Positions 33,297 to 44,296 of a stretch of 64,000 nt of DNA are shown piece after piece. The position numbers and the translations under genes are program-made. Source of the DNA: Exophiala sp. HKRS030 (taxonomy: Eukaryota > Ascomycota > Eurotiomycetes > Chaetothyriales > Herpotrichiellaceae). The stretch is from positions 5,208,001-5,272,000 of the forward strand of contig JAHWDD010000002.1 in the NCBI GenBank assembly GCA_023897205.1, written 5' to 3'. Position 1 is the first letter of the stretch. Every line of letters starts with the position of its first letter. The notes under the pieces are model-generated. The model did no database searches and was not told the origin of the DNA. It saw only the letters and a program-made list of their open reading frames with translations.

Positions 33297-33432
33297 GTAT
33301 GTAATCGAAGCCTCCCTACCTAAGACCTGATTAGTACTGGCCAGGCAGTGCCTTTTCCTGCACCGACTGACATCCTGCATTTCCCTCAAAATTGTACCAC
33401 TTGACTAACTTGCCTCTCTTTCTTCTTCCCAG
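33297..33432 (+). other. probable 5'-leader intron of the Dap1-like gene
   Basis: A GTATGT donor and a pyrimidine-rich TTCTTCCCAG acceptor bound 136 bases just upstream of the start codon. The sequence on either side does not join into an open frame continuous with the protein, so it would be untranslated. The TRIM-like element ends about 135 bases upstream. Confidence 0.45.
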
Positions 33433-33475
33433 TGACCGACAACACCAAAGGTTTGTCTTGGTATCGATTGCGAAC

Positions 33476-34190
33476 ATGGCGGACCCAACCTCACCTAGTC
33501 CTTACTCAGAGAACAAGAGATTTGAACCCAAGCAAAAGGTCGAACTCGATTCGCCCAAAGATGATTTGATCACATATGAAGAATTGAGCCAGCACGACGG
33601 TACGAGCACATCTATGCTTCAGCATGCGACCGTGTTAAAGGTGATATCTGATTGACTCCATTGCGCTGCAGGCAAGAACCCCGACAAGCCAGCATATGTC
33701 GCAATCAAAGGCACGGTTTTTGACGTTTCCAAGAACTCGGCATACGCTCAGGGTGGTTCATATCAAGGTACGGCCTAAACGGATATCACCACACCGCCCT
33801 GACGCTGCTTCTCACCTATCTGTCCAATAGTCTTCGCCGGCAAAGATCCCTCTCGCGCATTGGCAACATCAAGCCTGAAACCCGAGGATTGCGTGCCCGA
33901 ATGGGACGACCTTGACGACAAGCACAAGACCGTTCTCGATGAATGGTATACTTTCTTCAGCAAGAGATATAATATTGTGGGCAAGGTCAGTGCTCCAAAA
34001 TTGCAAAAGTTGTGAACGCATACCGGGAATATGGTGCCGACATGTGTATCTTTCGGTGTGCTTTCATACGGGTCGTCATTAGTGAACACCTTGATGGAGG
34101 ATCTCTCATGTCTTTCAAGGAGACAGACGCAGCTGACCCGCGACCTTATGTGAACAGGTTCAAGGTGCTCATAACACGGGCAAAGAATGA
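33476..34190 (+). CDS. dap1: Dap1/MAPR-type cytochrome b5-fold heme protein
   Basis: Damage-resistance/membrane-associated progesterone receptor-like protein, which binds heme and supports sterol cytochrome P450s such as Erg11 in fungi. Four exons, 33476-33599, 33672-33767, 33831-33985 and 34158-34190, give 135 residues. The b5-like core reads LITYEELSQHDGKNPDKPAYVAIKG in segments, then VFDVSKNSAYAQGGSYQVFAGKDPSRALA, EWDDLDDKHKTVLDEWYTFFSKRY and NIVGKVQGAHN. The conserved Tyr residues of the MAPR heme site are present. No clear N-terminal membrane helix is visible, as in several fungal Dap1 proteins. The last exon is only 11 codons; it was chosen because it supplies VQGAHNTGKE, the usual ending, after a 172-base intron. 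Confidence 0.88.
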
Positions 34191-34401
34191 ATTCAAGCGA
34201 AGGAACACCTGGAGGCCATGTCAGCCACACGATTTACAGGCTATTTAGGTTTTGATGCGGCGGAGACATGAGGAAGCATCTTTGCGAAACATCCGAATAA
34301 TGCTCTGACCCGAAGTATCTAGGCCATGGGGGCAGCGAAGACATGCACGAATGATGATTTCGTTCTCAGTCGATATATTGATGTCCAAGTGCAGGAGCTA
34401 A

Positions 34402-36693
34402 TCAACCTTTCCGTGCCTTCCTTGCCTGTCGCTTCTTCGCAATTATGCGGTTTCTCTTGGCCAAGCGATTTTTATCTTCGGATCCTGCCTCTTCTGTAGC
34501 AGTTGCGCCTGCCTTGGAAGCAGCTGGTTCCTTTCCTTCGTCTCGATCGTTGCGCTTTCGCTTTTGTCCTCTTAATGCTTCGCTTTTTCCATCCGCCTTT
34601 CTTCTCCTACTATCTCCCCGTTTGCCGTCACGCTCACCTCTCTTGCCGTCAGCCGCTCTTCTCTCGGGACGCTCGTTGGCCCTCTGCTCTCGCTCATTCC
34701 TGCGCTGCACGACTTGGGCATTTTCGATGGCAAACTCCACGATCAGCCGCTTGCCCTTTTCCCCTGCTGACTTGACAGAATGCCCATTGAGCCAGCGTAG
34801 TCCAGCAAGAGCATTGCGATGACTGACGTATTCGACGAACCCATAGCCTCGGCTTCTTCCTCCACCTTCACTGACTTTGCCACCTTCCCTATCTTCGAAG
34901 ACCACCTTTGCTTGTCTGACGATTCCTTTGCCCTGTTCCTTTCGCTTTCTCTCAGCCTCTCGCATTTCCGCATCACCACGCGATAGTTCTTCTTTGCTAA
35001 GAGGCTCTCTGATTCCGGCTTTGGCGTCTTTGGCAAACCCAACCACTGCCTCTCGGGCCAGCGCTTTCAACTCTTTGCTCCCGATACTGCGAGGCAGGTT
35101 TCTGATACTCAGTCGTGTAAGACTGAGACCGAGGTTAGGATTGCTCTTGATCAGTTTCTGGCGTTGACGCTGACTGCTTTCGCGGATGTCCATTTCAGCC
35201 TTACCCAACGCCTCTGCGAGTTTGGAGCCTCGAGCCACAGATCCCTCAGACAAGAGATACAATCGTCTCTTATCTCGGTCTCGGATGTCACGCCTTTCGC
35301 TGGCTTCTATAGCACGTTTTTCGGCTCCTTCTCGCGATAGAGCGCGAGCCACGTTGAGCACTCGGCCTTCTAGTGTGTACTTTCCGGATGGATCGGAGGC
35401 TTCGTTCTGCAGGACTGAATGTTTCAACATTTCGCCTTTGCGTTTCTTGTCCTTTCCATTGTCATCTATAGAAGGAAGGTCATGCTTAGGAGCATTTTTG
35501 ACGCAAGCTTTGGCATCGTCGATGTTGAAAAAGCACACAAATCCTGTCCCCCTCGATCTTTCAGTTTCCGGGTCATATACGACACGTGCATATCGGACAG
35601 GGCCGAAGGTGGAGAAGTGTTCCGAGAGTATTTCGTCGGTGGTGGTGAAAGGAACGTTACGAACAAAGACTGTCGTGTCATTGCTGCTTGGCTTCGCGCC
35701 TTCTTCTTCGTCTGAACCTAGGTCCACATCGGACTCTTCGTCTGCATCATCTTCTGCATCAACATCTTCCTCCAACACTTCGTCAACCTCTGCGGGGTTT
35801 TCATCTGTAGGTTCCAACATTTCACTGTCTTGATGTTCCTCGGACGCCTTTTTCGAGACCTTTTCTTCCTCAACTGCTGTAGCATTCTTTTGCTCCTCCC
35901 AGGTATCCTTATCCACTGCCCAATCAACTGCTAATGTCCGCCCGTCGACTACCTTGCCATTGATTCCAGCAAGAGCCTTCTCAGCATTCTTCTTCCCTCT
36001 AAGCACCACAATCCCGAACCCATACTGTGTCTTGGGTCCCTTTGATGGTACCACAGCATGTTTGACTTTTCCATAACTCCTGAACAACAAAGTCAAATCT
36101 TCAGCAGTCTTGATACTCCAGGGCAAGTTCCGGACAATCAGCTTGGGCGGCTGAGAATCTTTCTTTCCCTGTTCTCTCTGTTCCCGCAACTGAACCGCTG
36201 TAGTATTGACACCGCCCTTCTTTGCTTTGCCTGACACAACACCTGCACCAACATCATCATCGGCATCACGATGCCTTGCCTGCGCCAACTCGACCTTGAT
36301 CTTCCGCCCATCCAGGACGGAGTCATTGAACTGGTCAATCGCAGCCTGAGCATCCTCGGCATCGGCAAACGTCACAAAACCAAATCCCTTGGAGATCTTG
36401 GTCTGAGGATCAATCACTACAGTCGCATGTTTCAGTGGGAAGGACTCGGAAAAGTACTCGGTCAGGCGCTCCGTCGTGATCGATGATGGGAGGGATCGCA
36501 CGAATAGCGAGCGATTCTGGTCGGCGGCGACAGTTGAGGTCTTCTTGGATTTCTCATTCTGTTTCTCTTGAGATGGGGGCGTCGTCGTGCTCAAGGGTTC
36601 TTGGTCAACGGATTCAGGTTCGGTTGCAGCGACAGCAGCAGTGGCGGTATATTCGCCGCCAGAAAGTTTCCGGCGTTTTATAGTGGGACTCAT
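34402..36693 (-). CDS. nop4: nucleolar RNA-binding protein Nop4 (four RRMs)
   Basis: Needed for 27S pre-rRNA processing and 60S subunit assembly in the nucleolus. Single exon, 763 residues. RRM1 (about 60-140) has LFVRSLPSSI and KGFGFVTFAD. RRM2 (about 187-265) has LIVRNLPWSI and YGFGIVVLRG. An acidic linker (about 290-335) follows. RRM3 (about 338-430) has VFVRNVPFTT and GTGFVCFFN. RRM4 (about 525-670) has LSIRNLPRSI and a long charged insertion before RGYGFVEYVSH. The C-terminal ~90 residues are Lys/Arg-rich. The domain order with the large insertion in RRM4 is that of Nop4/RBM28. The start is the only ATG before RRM1 with a family-like N-terminus (MSPTIKRRKLSGG). Confidence 0.93.
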   Translation of the reverse strand: MSPTIKRRKLSGGEYTATAAVAATEPESVDQEPLSTTTPPSQEKQNEKSKKTSTVAADQNRSLFVRSLPSSITTERLTEYFSESFPLKHATVVIDPQTKISKGFGFVTFADAEDAQAAIDQFNDSVLDGRKIKVELAQARHRDADDDVGAGVVSGKAKKGGVNTTAVQLREQREQGKKDSQPPKLIVRNLPWSIKTAEDLTLLFRSYGKVKHAVVPSKGPKTQYGFGIVVLRGKKNAEKALAGINGKVVDGRTLAVDWAVDKDTWEEQKNATAVEEEKVSKKASEEHQDSEMLEPTDENPAEVDEVLEEDVDAEDDADEESDVDLGSDEEEGAKPSSNDTTVFVRNVPFTTTDEILSEHFSTFGPVRYARVVYDPETERSRGTGFVCFFNIDDAKACVKNAPKHDLPSIDDNGKDKKRKGEMLKHSVLQNEASDPSGKYTLEGRVLNVARALSREGAEKRAIEASERRDIRDRDKRRLYLLSEGSVARGSKLAEALGKAEMDIRESSQRQRQKLIKSNPNLGLSLTRLSIRNLPRSIGSKELKALAREAVVGFAKDAKAGIREPLSKEELSRGDAEMREAERKRKEQGKGIVRQAKVVFEDREGGKVSEGGGRSRGYGFVEYVSHRNALAGLRWLNGHSVKSAGEKGKRLIVEFAIENAQVVQRRNEREQRANERPERRAADGKRGERDGKRGDSRRRKADGKSEALRGQKRKRNDRDEGKEPAASKAGATATEEAGSEDKNRLAKRNRIIAKKRQARKARKG

Positions 36694-38281
36694 AATACTG
36701 TTTTGTAGAAGGGTCTATTGCGAGGAGAGAAGCACAAGAGTTATTGTCGTGGCCACTTACAATGTGGACAAAGAAAAAGGTACAATGGTTGTTCTCACTC
36801 TAGGATTTGAAATTTTTGGATCCGCCGGGTGAACTGCGGCGTCCAAGTTTGAATGAATTCTGACGACCAAAAAGTTCTCCAATAAATGGAATTTTTGGCA
36901 CTAGTAAAGAAATTAAACCTCCAGTTAGCTCACGTGCGGCTCACCCAGAGCGCGCCGCTTTTAAAAGCCAGCTACTCGCGACTCATCCCCCTCTTACCCC
37001 CATCTCACCATCTCTGCTCACCCGTTAACGTATGATCGACTCAAATGGGTCCTATTGACACCTGGTAATCTTTAGCACGTCCTTCCCTCTAACTATAGGA
37101 CCTAGTTAATAATACCCTCCCTTAAATGTCCCATCGTCGACCTTTCCTCTCTGTCAGGACTCACACCCGACATAACATGGCCCAAGGAGAATACACCACC
37201 AAGCGGCTAAGATTATCTTGCTTATGGCATGAGAGAACCATATGTTCCTTATGCTTTAAGCCTCGTTTGCTATAGTATTAGGGGATTAATTGCAACACGA
37301 CTGAACTAAATAGCTACTATCCCACAATTACAAGAATTCATGCCAAGGTTCACACATTCACACAGTCTTTCGTCCTCGGAGTGAACGAATACCAACGACA
37401 ACCGGTTTTGGCTTCGAGTCGTCTATACCTATCCAATTAATACCAATGAAAGCCCGATATGGTCTCGGATTAAGGTCTGGTCTCCCTTGATTCACACGCC
37501 ACTTCATGGACTACTCACCCCACCTCCGTTGGAGTATGTCGGAACGAAGTCTCGTCTCGGAAGTTGCAGATTAGTGTATCCCGAACTGGTGCTCACACGG
37601 GCTGAAACCAGAAACGCAGAATTCTCGTTCTCTGTGAGATTCAACAGCAAAATATCTTAACGCTTTTTCCCATCAAACAAATCTCATGTATACGTGGGAA
37701 ATTTAAGCGCGGATCACTCGTCATGACATTGTTAGAACTTCCAGCACTTTTTCAGGGTGTCAAGGTCAGCTATGATTAGTTTCTCTACCCTTGGGCTCGA
37801 TTTATTCGAGATTCCAGTCTTTTTGGCGATCCCCAAGGGCCTGCGGACCTGTCACTGATAGCAAAGCAGAAGTGAGCATTCGAATTCGAATGGATTGGAC
37901 TATATGTGGGAGTACCGCGCCTTTAATGACCCCCACCATTGACTGGTCACCCACCTTTTTCGCTACCGATGCTCCGATGTAAACTTATAGATGTTACTGG
38001 TGCTATTCACCCTCCATAAAAAGCCACCGTCTAATCGAATTGTAGCATTGATCTGCGATATCCTGTCTACGATTCGCTCAACCACGGCCCTATTCTTGAA
38101 AATGTTGTCAATCTATACCGGAACCCGGAAATGCATTCGTAGAAATTATTTGCATCCTTAAATTATAATTTCTGAACTTTCTTCATGTGCGACAGTACAT
38201 GTGAGAAATCAAACACGCCAGGATCTCTTGTAAAATTTTAATTGCAAACACCAGATCCTTGACGTTCTTCCACAGTTAAAG
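36694..38281. other. non-coding boundary between conserved block and accessory cluster
   Basis: About 1.6 kb without a supported gene. The first ~100 bases are the Nop4 promoter. The rest is AT-richer than the left half, with many stop codons in all frames. Parts around 37010-37260 resemble degenerate transposon sequence, but no terminal repeats could be matched. A CGGAACCCGG element at 38119 belongs to the next promoter. Confidence 0.5.
38119..38128 (+). promoter_or_regulatory. CGG-N4-CGG element upstream of sugar-type transporter
   Basis: CGGAACCCGG, 154 bases before the start codon. The direct CGG repeat suits a Zn2Cys6 factor. Inference only. Confidence 0.4.
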
Positions 38282-40126
38282 ATGGGCATATCAATGCGCA
38301 GACCGAAGAGTAAATCGTCTGGGCCTCCAGGCGTTCAGCCGCTTTTGGCTGTAAGCTGAGCGAGAAAGTGTCATGTCATGATTTGCGACTTACCTCGACC
38401 AGGTCCTACCCATTGACCACCGTTCATGGTGGCGCAAGACGAACCTCATTACACTGAACTTGATTTTGGTCATTCCATTCATGTCGCAAGCCTCGGTCGG
38501 CTTTGACGGTACCTATCAACCTGATCCGACTTGCTCTTCGAGTACTAATTGCTACTTTAGGTTCTATGATGAACGGACTCCAGACCCTCGGACAATGGCG
38601 ATCATATTTTGATGAGCCTACGAAGGGGCTATTGGGCACTATGAATGCAATGTACCCCGTTGGGAAGATTGGTGGGGTCACCTTATCAGCGTTGATAGGC
38701 GATAAATTCGGTCGCAAGGTCCCCCTCTATATTGGTCTCTCTATTCTATTGCTTGGTGCCGCTCTACAAGGATCATCGCAAAATATTCCTATGTTTATCG
38801 TTGCCCGCCTCATCCTTGGCTTTGGTACGGCCTTCGTTGCTCAGACATCTCCAATCCTCATCACTGAATTAGCCTTTCCTACCCACAGAGGAAGAGCCAC
38901 CTCGCTATATTTTTCAACTTATGTAAGTCCGCTAACCAATGAAGGCCTCACCCCTGTCCATTTTACTGTCTGCCAGATTCTGCAAACCTTTCTAACTAAT
39001 GTTTTCACAAGTACATCGGTTCTATTGTCGCAGCCTGGACCACATATGGCACATTCCGGATTCATAGCAACTATGCGTGGAGAATTCCCTCGATCCTGCA
39101 AGCAGCGATTCCCTTTTTACAATTCCTTGTCGCCTGGATAGTCCCTGAATCACCCAGATGGCTAGTGGCTAATGGAAAGCATGGGGAGGCTCGTAAGATA
39201 TTGGTAAAATATCATGCAAACGGGGACGAAACATCTCCATTAGTGGACTTTGAGCTTCGAGAAATGGAGGAAAGCATCGAGCTCGAGAGACTTACAAATT
39301 CTCAGACCTCATATCTTGACCTCTTCCGGGGGCACCCAACAGGAGGCGTACAGCAATCGCAGGGATCGTAGGTTTCTACGGTAGCTGGACAGGAAACGCC
39401 GTCATTTCATACTACCTGGTACTGATTCTCAGGACCATTGGCATAAATGACACTCCCTCGCAGGCTCTTGTCAACGGTCTTCTACAGGTTTTCAATTTTT
39501 TATGTTCGTTTGGCGCAGGTACGACCACATCACGATTTGGAGCATATTCAATACTGACTTTGACGTTTTATTTAGGCCTCCTCATCGATCGAGCTGGTCG
39601 TCGCAGGCTTTGGCTCATCTCCGCAACGGGAATGTGTGCTTCCTTCATCATCTGGACAGTCCTCAACAGCCGATTTTCCAAAACCCTCGACCCTGTCTAT
39701 GGTAGAGCAGTTCTGGCATTCGTTTTTATATTCAGCTTCTTCTTCACTATCGGAAATTCGCCAATGGCATATGCATACACAGTTGAAATATATCCTTACA
39801 CTTTGAGAGGCCGAGGACTGGCGTTTTCGGTCACAATTACGATGCTCGGCCTTATCCTTGGTCAATTTGTCAACCCGATCGCTCTGACTGACATTGGCTG
39901 GAAGTATTACATTGTTTTCTGCGTTCTGCTTTTCCTCATGATCCTTTTGGTCTGGTTCTTGTTCCCAGAAACCAAAGGGCGTACTTTGGAAGAAATCGCA
40001 GAGATCTTTGACGGCCCAATGGCTGCAGTAACAACCCAGGGAGATGATGAGATCCAGGTCAAGAAAAGTGAGGTGTCTGTAATCCACTTTGATAACGACT
40101 TGGAGCATGTTCAAAAGTTGAAATAA
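38282..40126 (+). CDS. MFS sugar-type transporter (one apparent frameshift)
   Basis: Twelve-helix proton symporter of the hexose/lactose permease type in the plasma membrane. Five exons: 38282-38350, 38403-38508, 38561-38922, 39012-39518, 39576-40126. Signatures: PLYIGLSILLLGAALQG, TELAFPTHRGRATSLY, IVPESPRWLVANG, the RAGRRRLWLIS loop and the C-terminal PETKGRTLEEIAEIF. Within exon 4 the frame shifts by one base at the G run 39328-39332. Before it reads YLDLFRG; after it, in another frame, NRRRTAIAGIVGFYGSW. One extra G in the run would restore a normal 531-residue protein, and no intron can explain the shift. It opens the accessory cluster and probably takes up a substrate or sugar conjugate. 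Confidence 0.85.
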
Positions 40127-40981
40127 TTAGCTGCCTTGAAGACATCAACTTAGAAAATCAGCTCTTAGCGGCAAGAGATTTCATGATCGGTCAATGGAAA
40201 GCAAACGAAAAATCATACCTTCCTCATGTACGGTTCCTCCAACACGATCGTTATAGCTTAAGCAGTCCTAAACGTGCCAGACATGAAATCGGGATCGTAT
40301 TGATAAACCTACAAGAGGTATAATTAGGAACTTTAAGGATTAAATACTCGATAGCTAGGATCGAGTTTAGAGTACCTGTGCGACCCCTAATATGAGGAAA
40401 ACATGCAATAACTAGAAACAAGCCGAGGTATTATAATACTTACGGGTACTAAGTCCTTACGGGTACTAGGTCGTTTACAGTTGGATTGGTGGACTCTATC
40501 GTGTACGTTATTTCAGGCCATCACATTCGGTTAATCCCATCTCCCATAGTCAGAGACCTTACTTCGAGAAATCTCACGATGCCTGATACCATTTTCTAGC
40601 TCTAATGCTGTTGCCATCTCTTCTCAAAGCATCTAGTAATTAACTACTTGTTTATCTATGAGCACTCCCTAGCGCTATCTTACTCCTACGGTAGCGCCTA
40701 TAAGGACCCTCCTGTAAATAACAAGGAAAAAGTCTTTATAGAGACATATAGCATTCAGGGTTTTCTTAATATACCCCTTTGGGACCTTTTGAGAGATCCT
40801 TCTCAGTCCTACACTCATTTGTATCAAGAGGAAGACTTTCTAATCATCTCATAGAGCAGACAGACACAAATGTAACTCATTTGCGAGTGTTGACGTTCAA
40901 CGAACCTAGACACTCGCAAAGCTGACACTAATCTGCGAAGATATCATCCTTTCTAATGTTTAGTTGGCCAATCTTCGGCCA
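40127..40981. other. intergenic region between converging transporters
   Basis: No gene is supported. It contains an imperfect tandem of CTTACGGGTACTA at about 40440-40470 and an 11-base inverted repeat at 40880-40920 just past the end of the TRI12-type pump gene. Confidence 0.55.
40880..40920. repeat. 11-base perfect inverted repeat
   Basis: TTTGCGAGTGT at 40880-40890 pairs with 40910-40920 across a 19-base loop. It lies beyond the 3' end of the minus-strand pump gene. Confidence 0.75.
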
Positions 40982-43320
40982 CTACTTTAACCTCCATCTG
41001 GTCTGTTTTGCCACGCTTAGCCAACCTGATAGCGACGCGGTTTGTAAATTTGGACGAAATCTGCTCGTCATCTCAGTATTCATCCAATCACATGGCTCAG
41101 ATGGAGTACTCACGTCTTTTGTACAAACAGCACAAATAATTGCCACAGCACCGAACCCTAATGAGGCATACCACACTGGCTTAAATGCATCGACATATGT
41201 ATCTTTCGCTGAGTCGGCGACGGCTTGAAGGATTGCGGGAGTAACACCATCAATGCCTGTCGTATTTCCACCATGCGTGAGGAAAGCCTTCACAAAGGCA
41301 GGGATTGATTCGGCCGGAAGCCCCGCTTCGGCGGCTGTTGCAGCTAAACGCCGGGGAAGCAACCTCGCGGCCTCCTTCTGAAAGATACTTGTATAGACAG
41401 CGATCCCAACTGATCCTCCCACATACCTAGCATATGACAACACCCCTCCAGCAAACCCACTTTTGGGTTGTTAGCAATCATCATCACTTGCTAATGGAAA
41501 TCTACTTACATCCACTCGTCAGAAGTCGAGAGCTGAACAAGGAGAACCGCTAAGATCTGTTCCCACGATGAGTCTGTGTCAGCCTACTTAATGCACAAAG
41601 AAATTGTGAACGAACCTATGCCGAGGCCACCGATTCCGCTGAACACCAATGACATGGCGACTTGGTGGCCTAGAGAAAGAACTAGTTAGTTTTGAATTTC
41701 ATCAGACTTCTCCGGGGTGGATATTTACGATTTGGAATTGCCATAAGTCCAATGAATAAGACTTGAATGCCAATGCCGAAAGTAAGGGAAGCTCTTGTAT
41801 GCCCAATATGAGGGGTAACAAGACCAGCAACAGTACCACCGAGGCTGGCGCAAATGAAGAGCGGCAGCGCATATGTGCCAATTTTGATAGGATGGTTCCC
41901 AACAATAGCTAGACGAAGGTACTGAGGGAAAAACGTAAGTAGAGAGTAGTAGCTCGTTCTTGTTAGCAGAGTCCAAACAATTCTTATTCCGAAAACTCAC
42001 AGCATCCCGCTCACAAAGGTGACAATCAGGTAGAGAGTAAATGTTCTCAGACGCTTAAACAAGTATGGGTGAAGTAGGGGGGACTTGGCCACATACGGCT
42101 CTGCTTGTTTGTAAGTTTCCCACTTGTGAACAACGGGTTACCTGGCTTACCATAGAATCCCAAACCTATTAGCATTAGGACACCTGGAATAAATGTCCCA
42201 AGTACATGAGCTGAAGCAAAGGTATGCTGGCCACCGAGCCAGATTATTGCAGTCGTCACCAGTGTTGTCCCGACCTGATAGTGTGAGAAGATTTTATCTC
42301 TCTACAAGAAACGGCTTACCGTGAGGACAATTAACCCGATCCAATCGAAGTCAGTCAATATTTTGCGCCTTGTGGTCCCTTGAAGTGCCAAAGGTTTTTC
42401 TGGGTAGTAGAAGATGTATGCGAGAGTTGCCCCCAAGGTATTCACCCCAATGCCCAAATAGAATATGGAGCGCCAGCCACCTGCGGTCAGCAACATTGAA
42501 TTTGCTGTAAACGTGTGAGCTAAGCTTCGTTAAGGCACGGCGGTGTCATACCTATCAACACTCCAAAGCTAGCCCATGTCATTGTCATGCCGTTAATGAG
42601 AGCCATTGCATACCCTCGCTGTTTAACGGCCACGAGCTCTGCAGCAGCTGCGAACATGTTCACGCTAATTCCACCACACACTCCAATGATGGTCATGGAG
42701 AGAATTACTGCCTAATCAGTACATGCAGCAGAATACCAGGTCAACAGCATACCTTGCGCAACACTTTGCGCTGTTGCGCCGATAATGCAACCAATTAAGC
42801 CTAGGAGGCCGCAACTGATTGTTATCCATCTTCGTCCGAATAAACTGACTTGGTCAGTATCGAACTCACTCTTCGTGGTGCTCAACTTACTCTGATAGTG
42901 TCCCAACAAGTAAAGCAGATGTCGCTGTAGCTACTGTTTTGCTTGCGCTCATCCAGGTATAGTATGACACGGGTCCTTCAAATTCACCCTTGTTAGTCGA
43001 GACAAATTGAAGGGATCAGATGGCGTCTTTACCAATATCTTCATTAATGTAGACAATAACGGCGGAAACCAATGTCAAGGTGGAATAGGGCAACGAGAAT
43101 GTGAACTGGATTTCAGTCAGCAAGCTGCAGTAGACTCGAGAACCTTGCGCACCGCGAGAGAAATTAGGGCCAACCATGTCCTAGCATCAATTTTATTCGT
43201 TCCTTCATCATCAGCTGGTGAAAGAACAGTTTCGCGATGTTCATGATTGTCAGATACATGAGCCATCTCTTCGCTCTTGATGTCGGCGACGTCGACCTGT
43301 TGCACAGTTTGCTTCTCCAT
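40982..43320 (-). CDS. TRI12-type MFS efflux transporter (12 exons)
   Basis: Predicted 14-helix drug/proton antiporter of the trichothecene-efflux/siderophore group in the plasma membrane. Twelve exons join without any break: 43320-43153, 43105-43033, 42975-42891, 42844-42753, 42707-42552, 42504-42320, 42274-42151, 42100-42001, 41952-41729, 41669-41616, 41549-41510, 41459-40982. The product is 592 residues, the family's size. Introns are 45-66 bases. Signatures: LVGTLSDLFGRRW across a junction, CGLLGLIGCIIGATAQSVAQ, AGGWRSIFYLGIGVNTLGATLAYIFYYP and a C-terminal YARYVGGSVGIAVYTSIF. A possible 42-base in-frame intron near the end (GTGAGT donor) leaves the exact C-terminus open. It could export a toxic intermediate or import or export a metabolite. 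Confidence 0.9.
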
Positions 43321-43480
43321 ATTTTTGAAGTTCTGAGTAAACCTCCGTCCGTTCGGGCTATCTTCCCCAAACCTGGCATTTCATCCATTTATAGACAATC
43401 TTGATCGCAGTCCAAATCTTGGGGACGTAATCTGGGGTAAGATGGCCAGATCCTGGTATCAATGTTGCCGAACCAGATTT

Positions 43481-43490
43481 CCGAATTCCG
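43481..43490 (-). promoter_or_regulatory. CGG-N4-CGG element upstream of TRI12-type pump
   Basis: CGGAATTCGG on the minus strand, about 160 bases before the pump's start codon. Candidate Zn2Cys6 site. Confidence 0.45.
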
Positions 43491-44037
43491 GGTGCTTGGA
43501 AGCTTGAAAGCTTGGCGACGGAAATTAATGTTAATATACAGGGATGAACTTGAATTGGCTTTGCCGGTGCCAAAGAATTCCCCAACTTTCTAGCAGCCTT
43601 ATCTTTACAGCAAATGGCTATACAAGATGGATGACAAATCCGTGACTCTCCCATTCTAGAGCACCTATCAAAACGCCGCGCTAGGGTGCACTTCGCGAGG
43701 TCTAACGTCTCCTTAGAAATTTCGAGTCAGCCAACCACTGGCTCAATGCGAAATGCACGATCGTGCACCAGAATAGAATCCTGACTACGTCATATTTATT
43801 CATTGTGTCACATTAACACCGATAAATAACAGATAGACAAGTGCATACTGTAGTTTTTAAGGCGAGTGCAAGCTGTTGCCAAGATTTGTGATGGAAGTTC
43901 AGTGACTGTCTACCGTGACTGTTCTACCCAAGCACGGTAGATATAAGAACACAACTTTTCGGAATGTTCAAAGATTATTTCTGCAAAGGTTTCGAAGATC
44001 TGATAATCGGAGTTAAGGCAGCTTTTATAAGAGGGTT

Positions 44038-44047
44038 CCGAATTCCG
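44038..44047 (-). promoter_or_regulatory. CGG-N4-CGG element upstream of AttH-like gene
   Basis: Identical to the word at 43481, about 250 bases before the AttH-like start codon. Confidence 0.45.
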
Positions 44048-44296
44048 TATAGGTAAACATCCGGGGGGTGGGCTTTCACCAATTAGAATCAGTACAACAT
44101 GAGGATATGCTGGAATAGTGGACTTCACAACCTTGTTCTAACCTAAACGAATCCATGAAGCCACTGAAGCAGATGTGATTTAAGGCTGGTCTGCACCGGC
44201 TTTCCTCTTGTTCACCAGAGAGCTTTCGCAGTCGGGAGTGTGACCTTCGCTGACTACTCCATTATCGTTCCACAAATCAGAACTTTGAACGCAATC

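Larger units (their letters stand above)
43321..44296. promoter_or_regulatory. divergent promoter region of pump and AttH-like gene
   Basis: 976 bases between outward-facing genes, with no gene inside. It holds two copies of the same 10-base word CCGAATTCCG, at 43481 and 44038. Confidence 0.55.

Noticed and set aside
33241..33300. Upstream coding exon for the Dap1-like gene
   Set aside because: The stretch before the GTATGT donor can be read for about 16 codons, but after splicing it enters a frame different from the b5 protein and ends in a stop. A leader intron is the simpler reading.
36900..37400. Possible solo LTR or transposon relic after Nop4
   Set aside because: Sequence style suggested a decayed element, but no second repeat, target duplication or coding remnant could be matched by eye.
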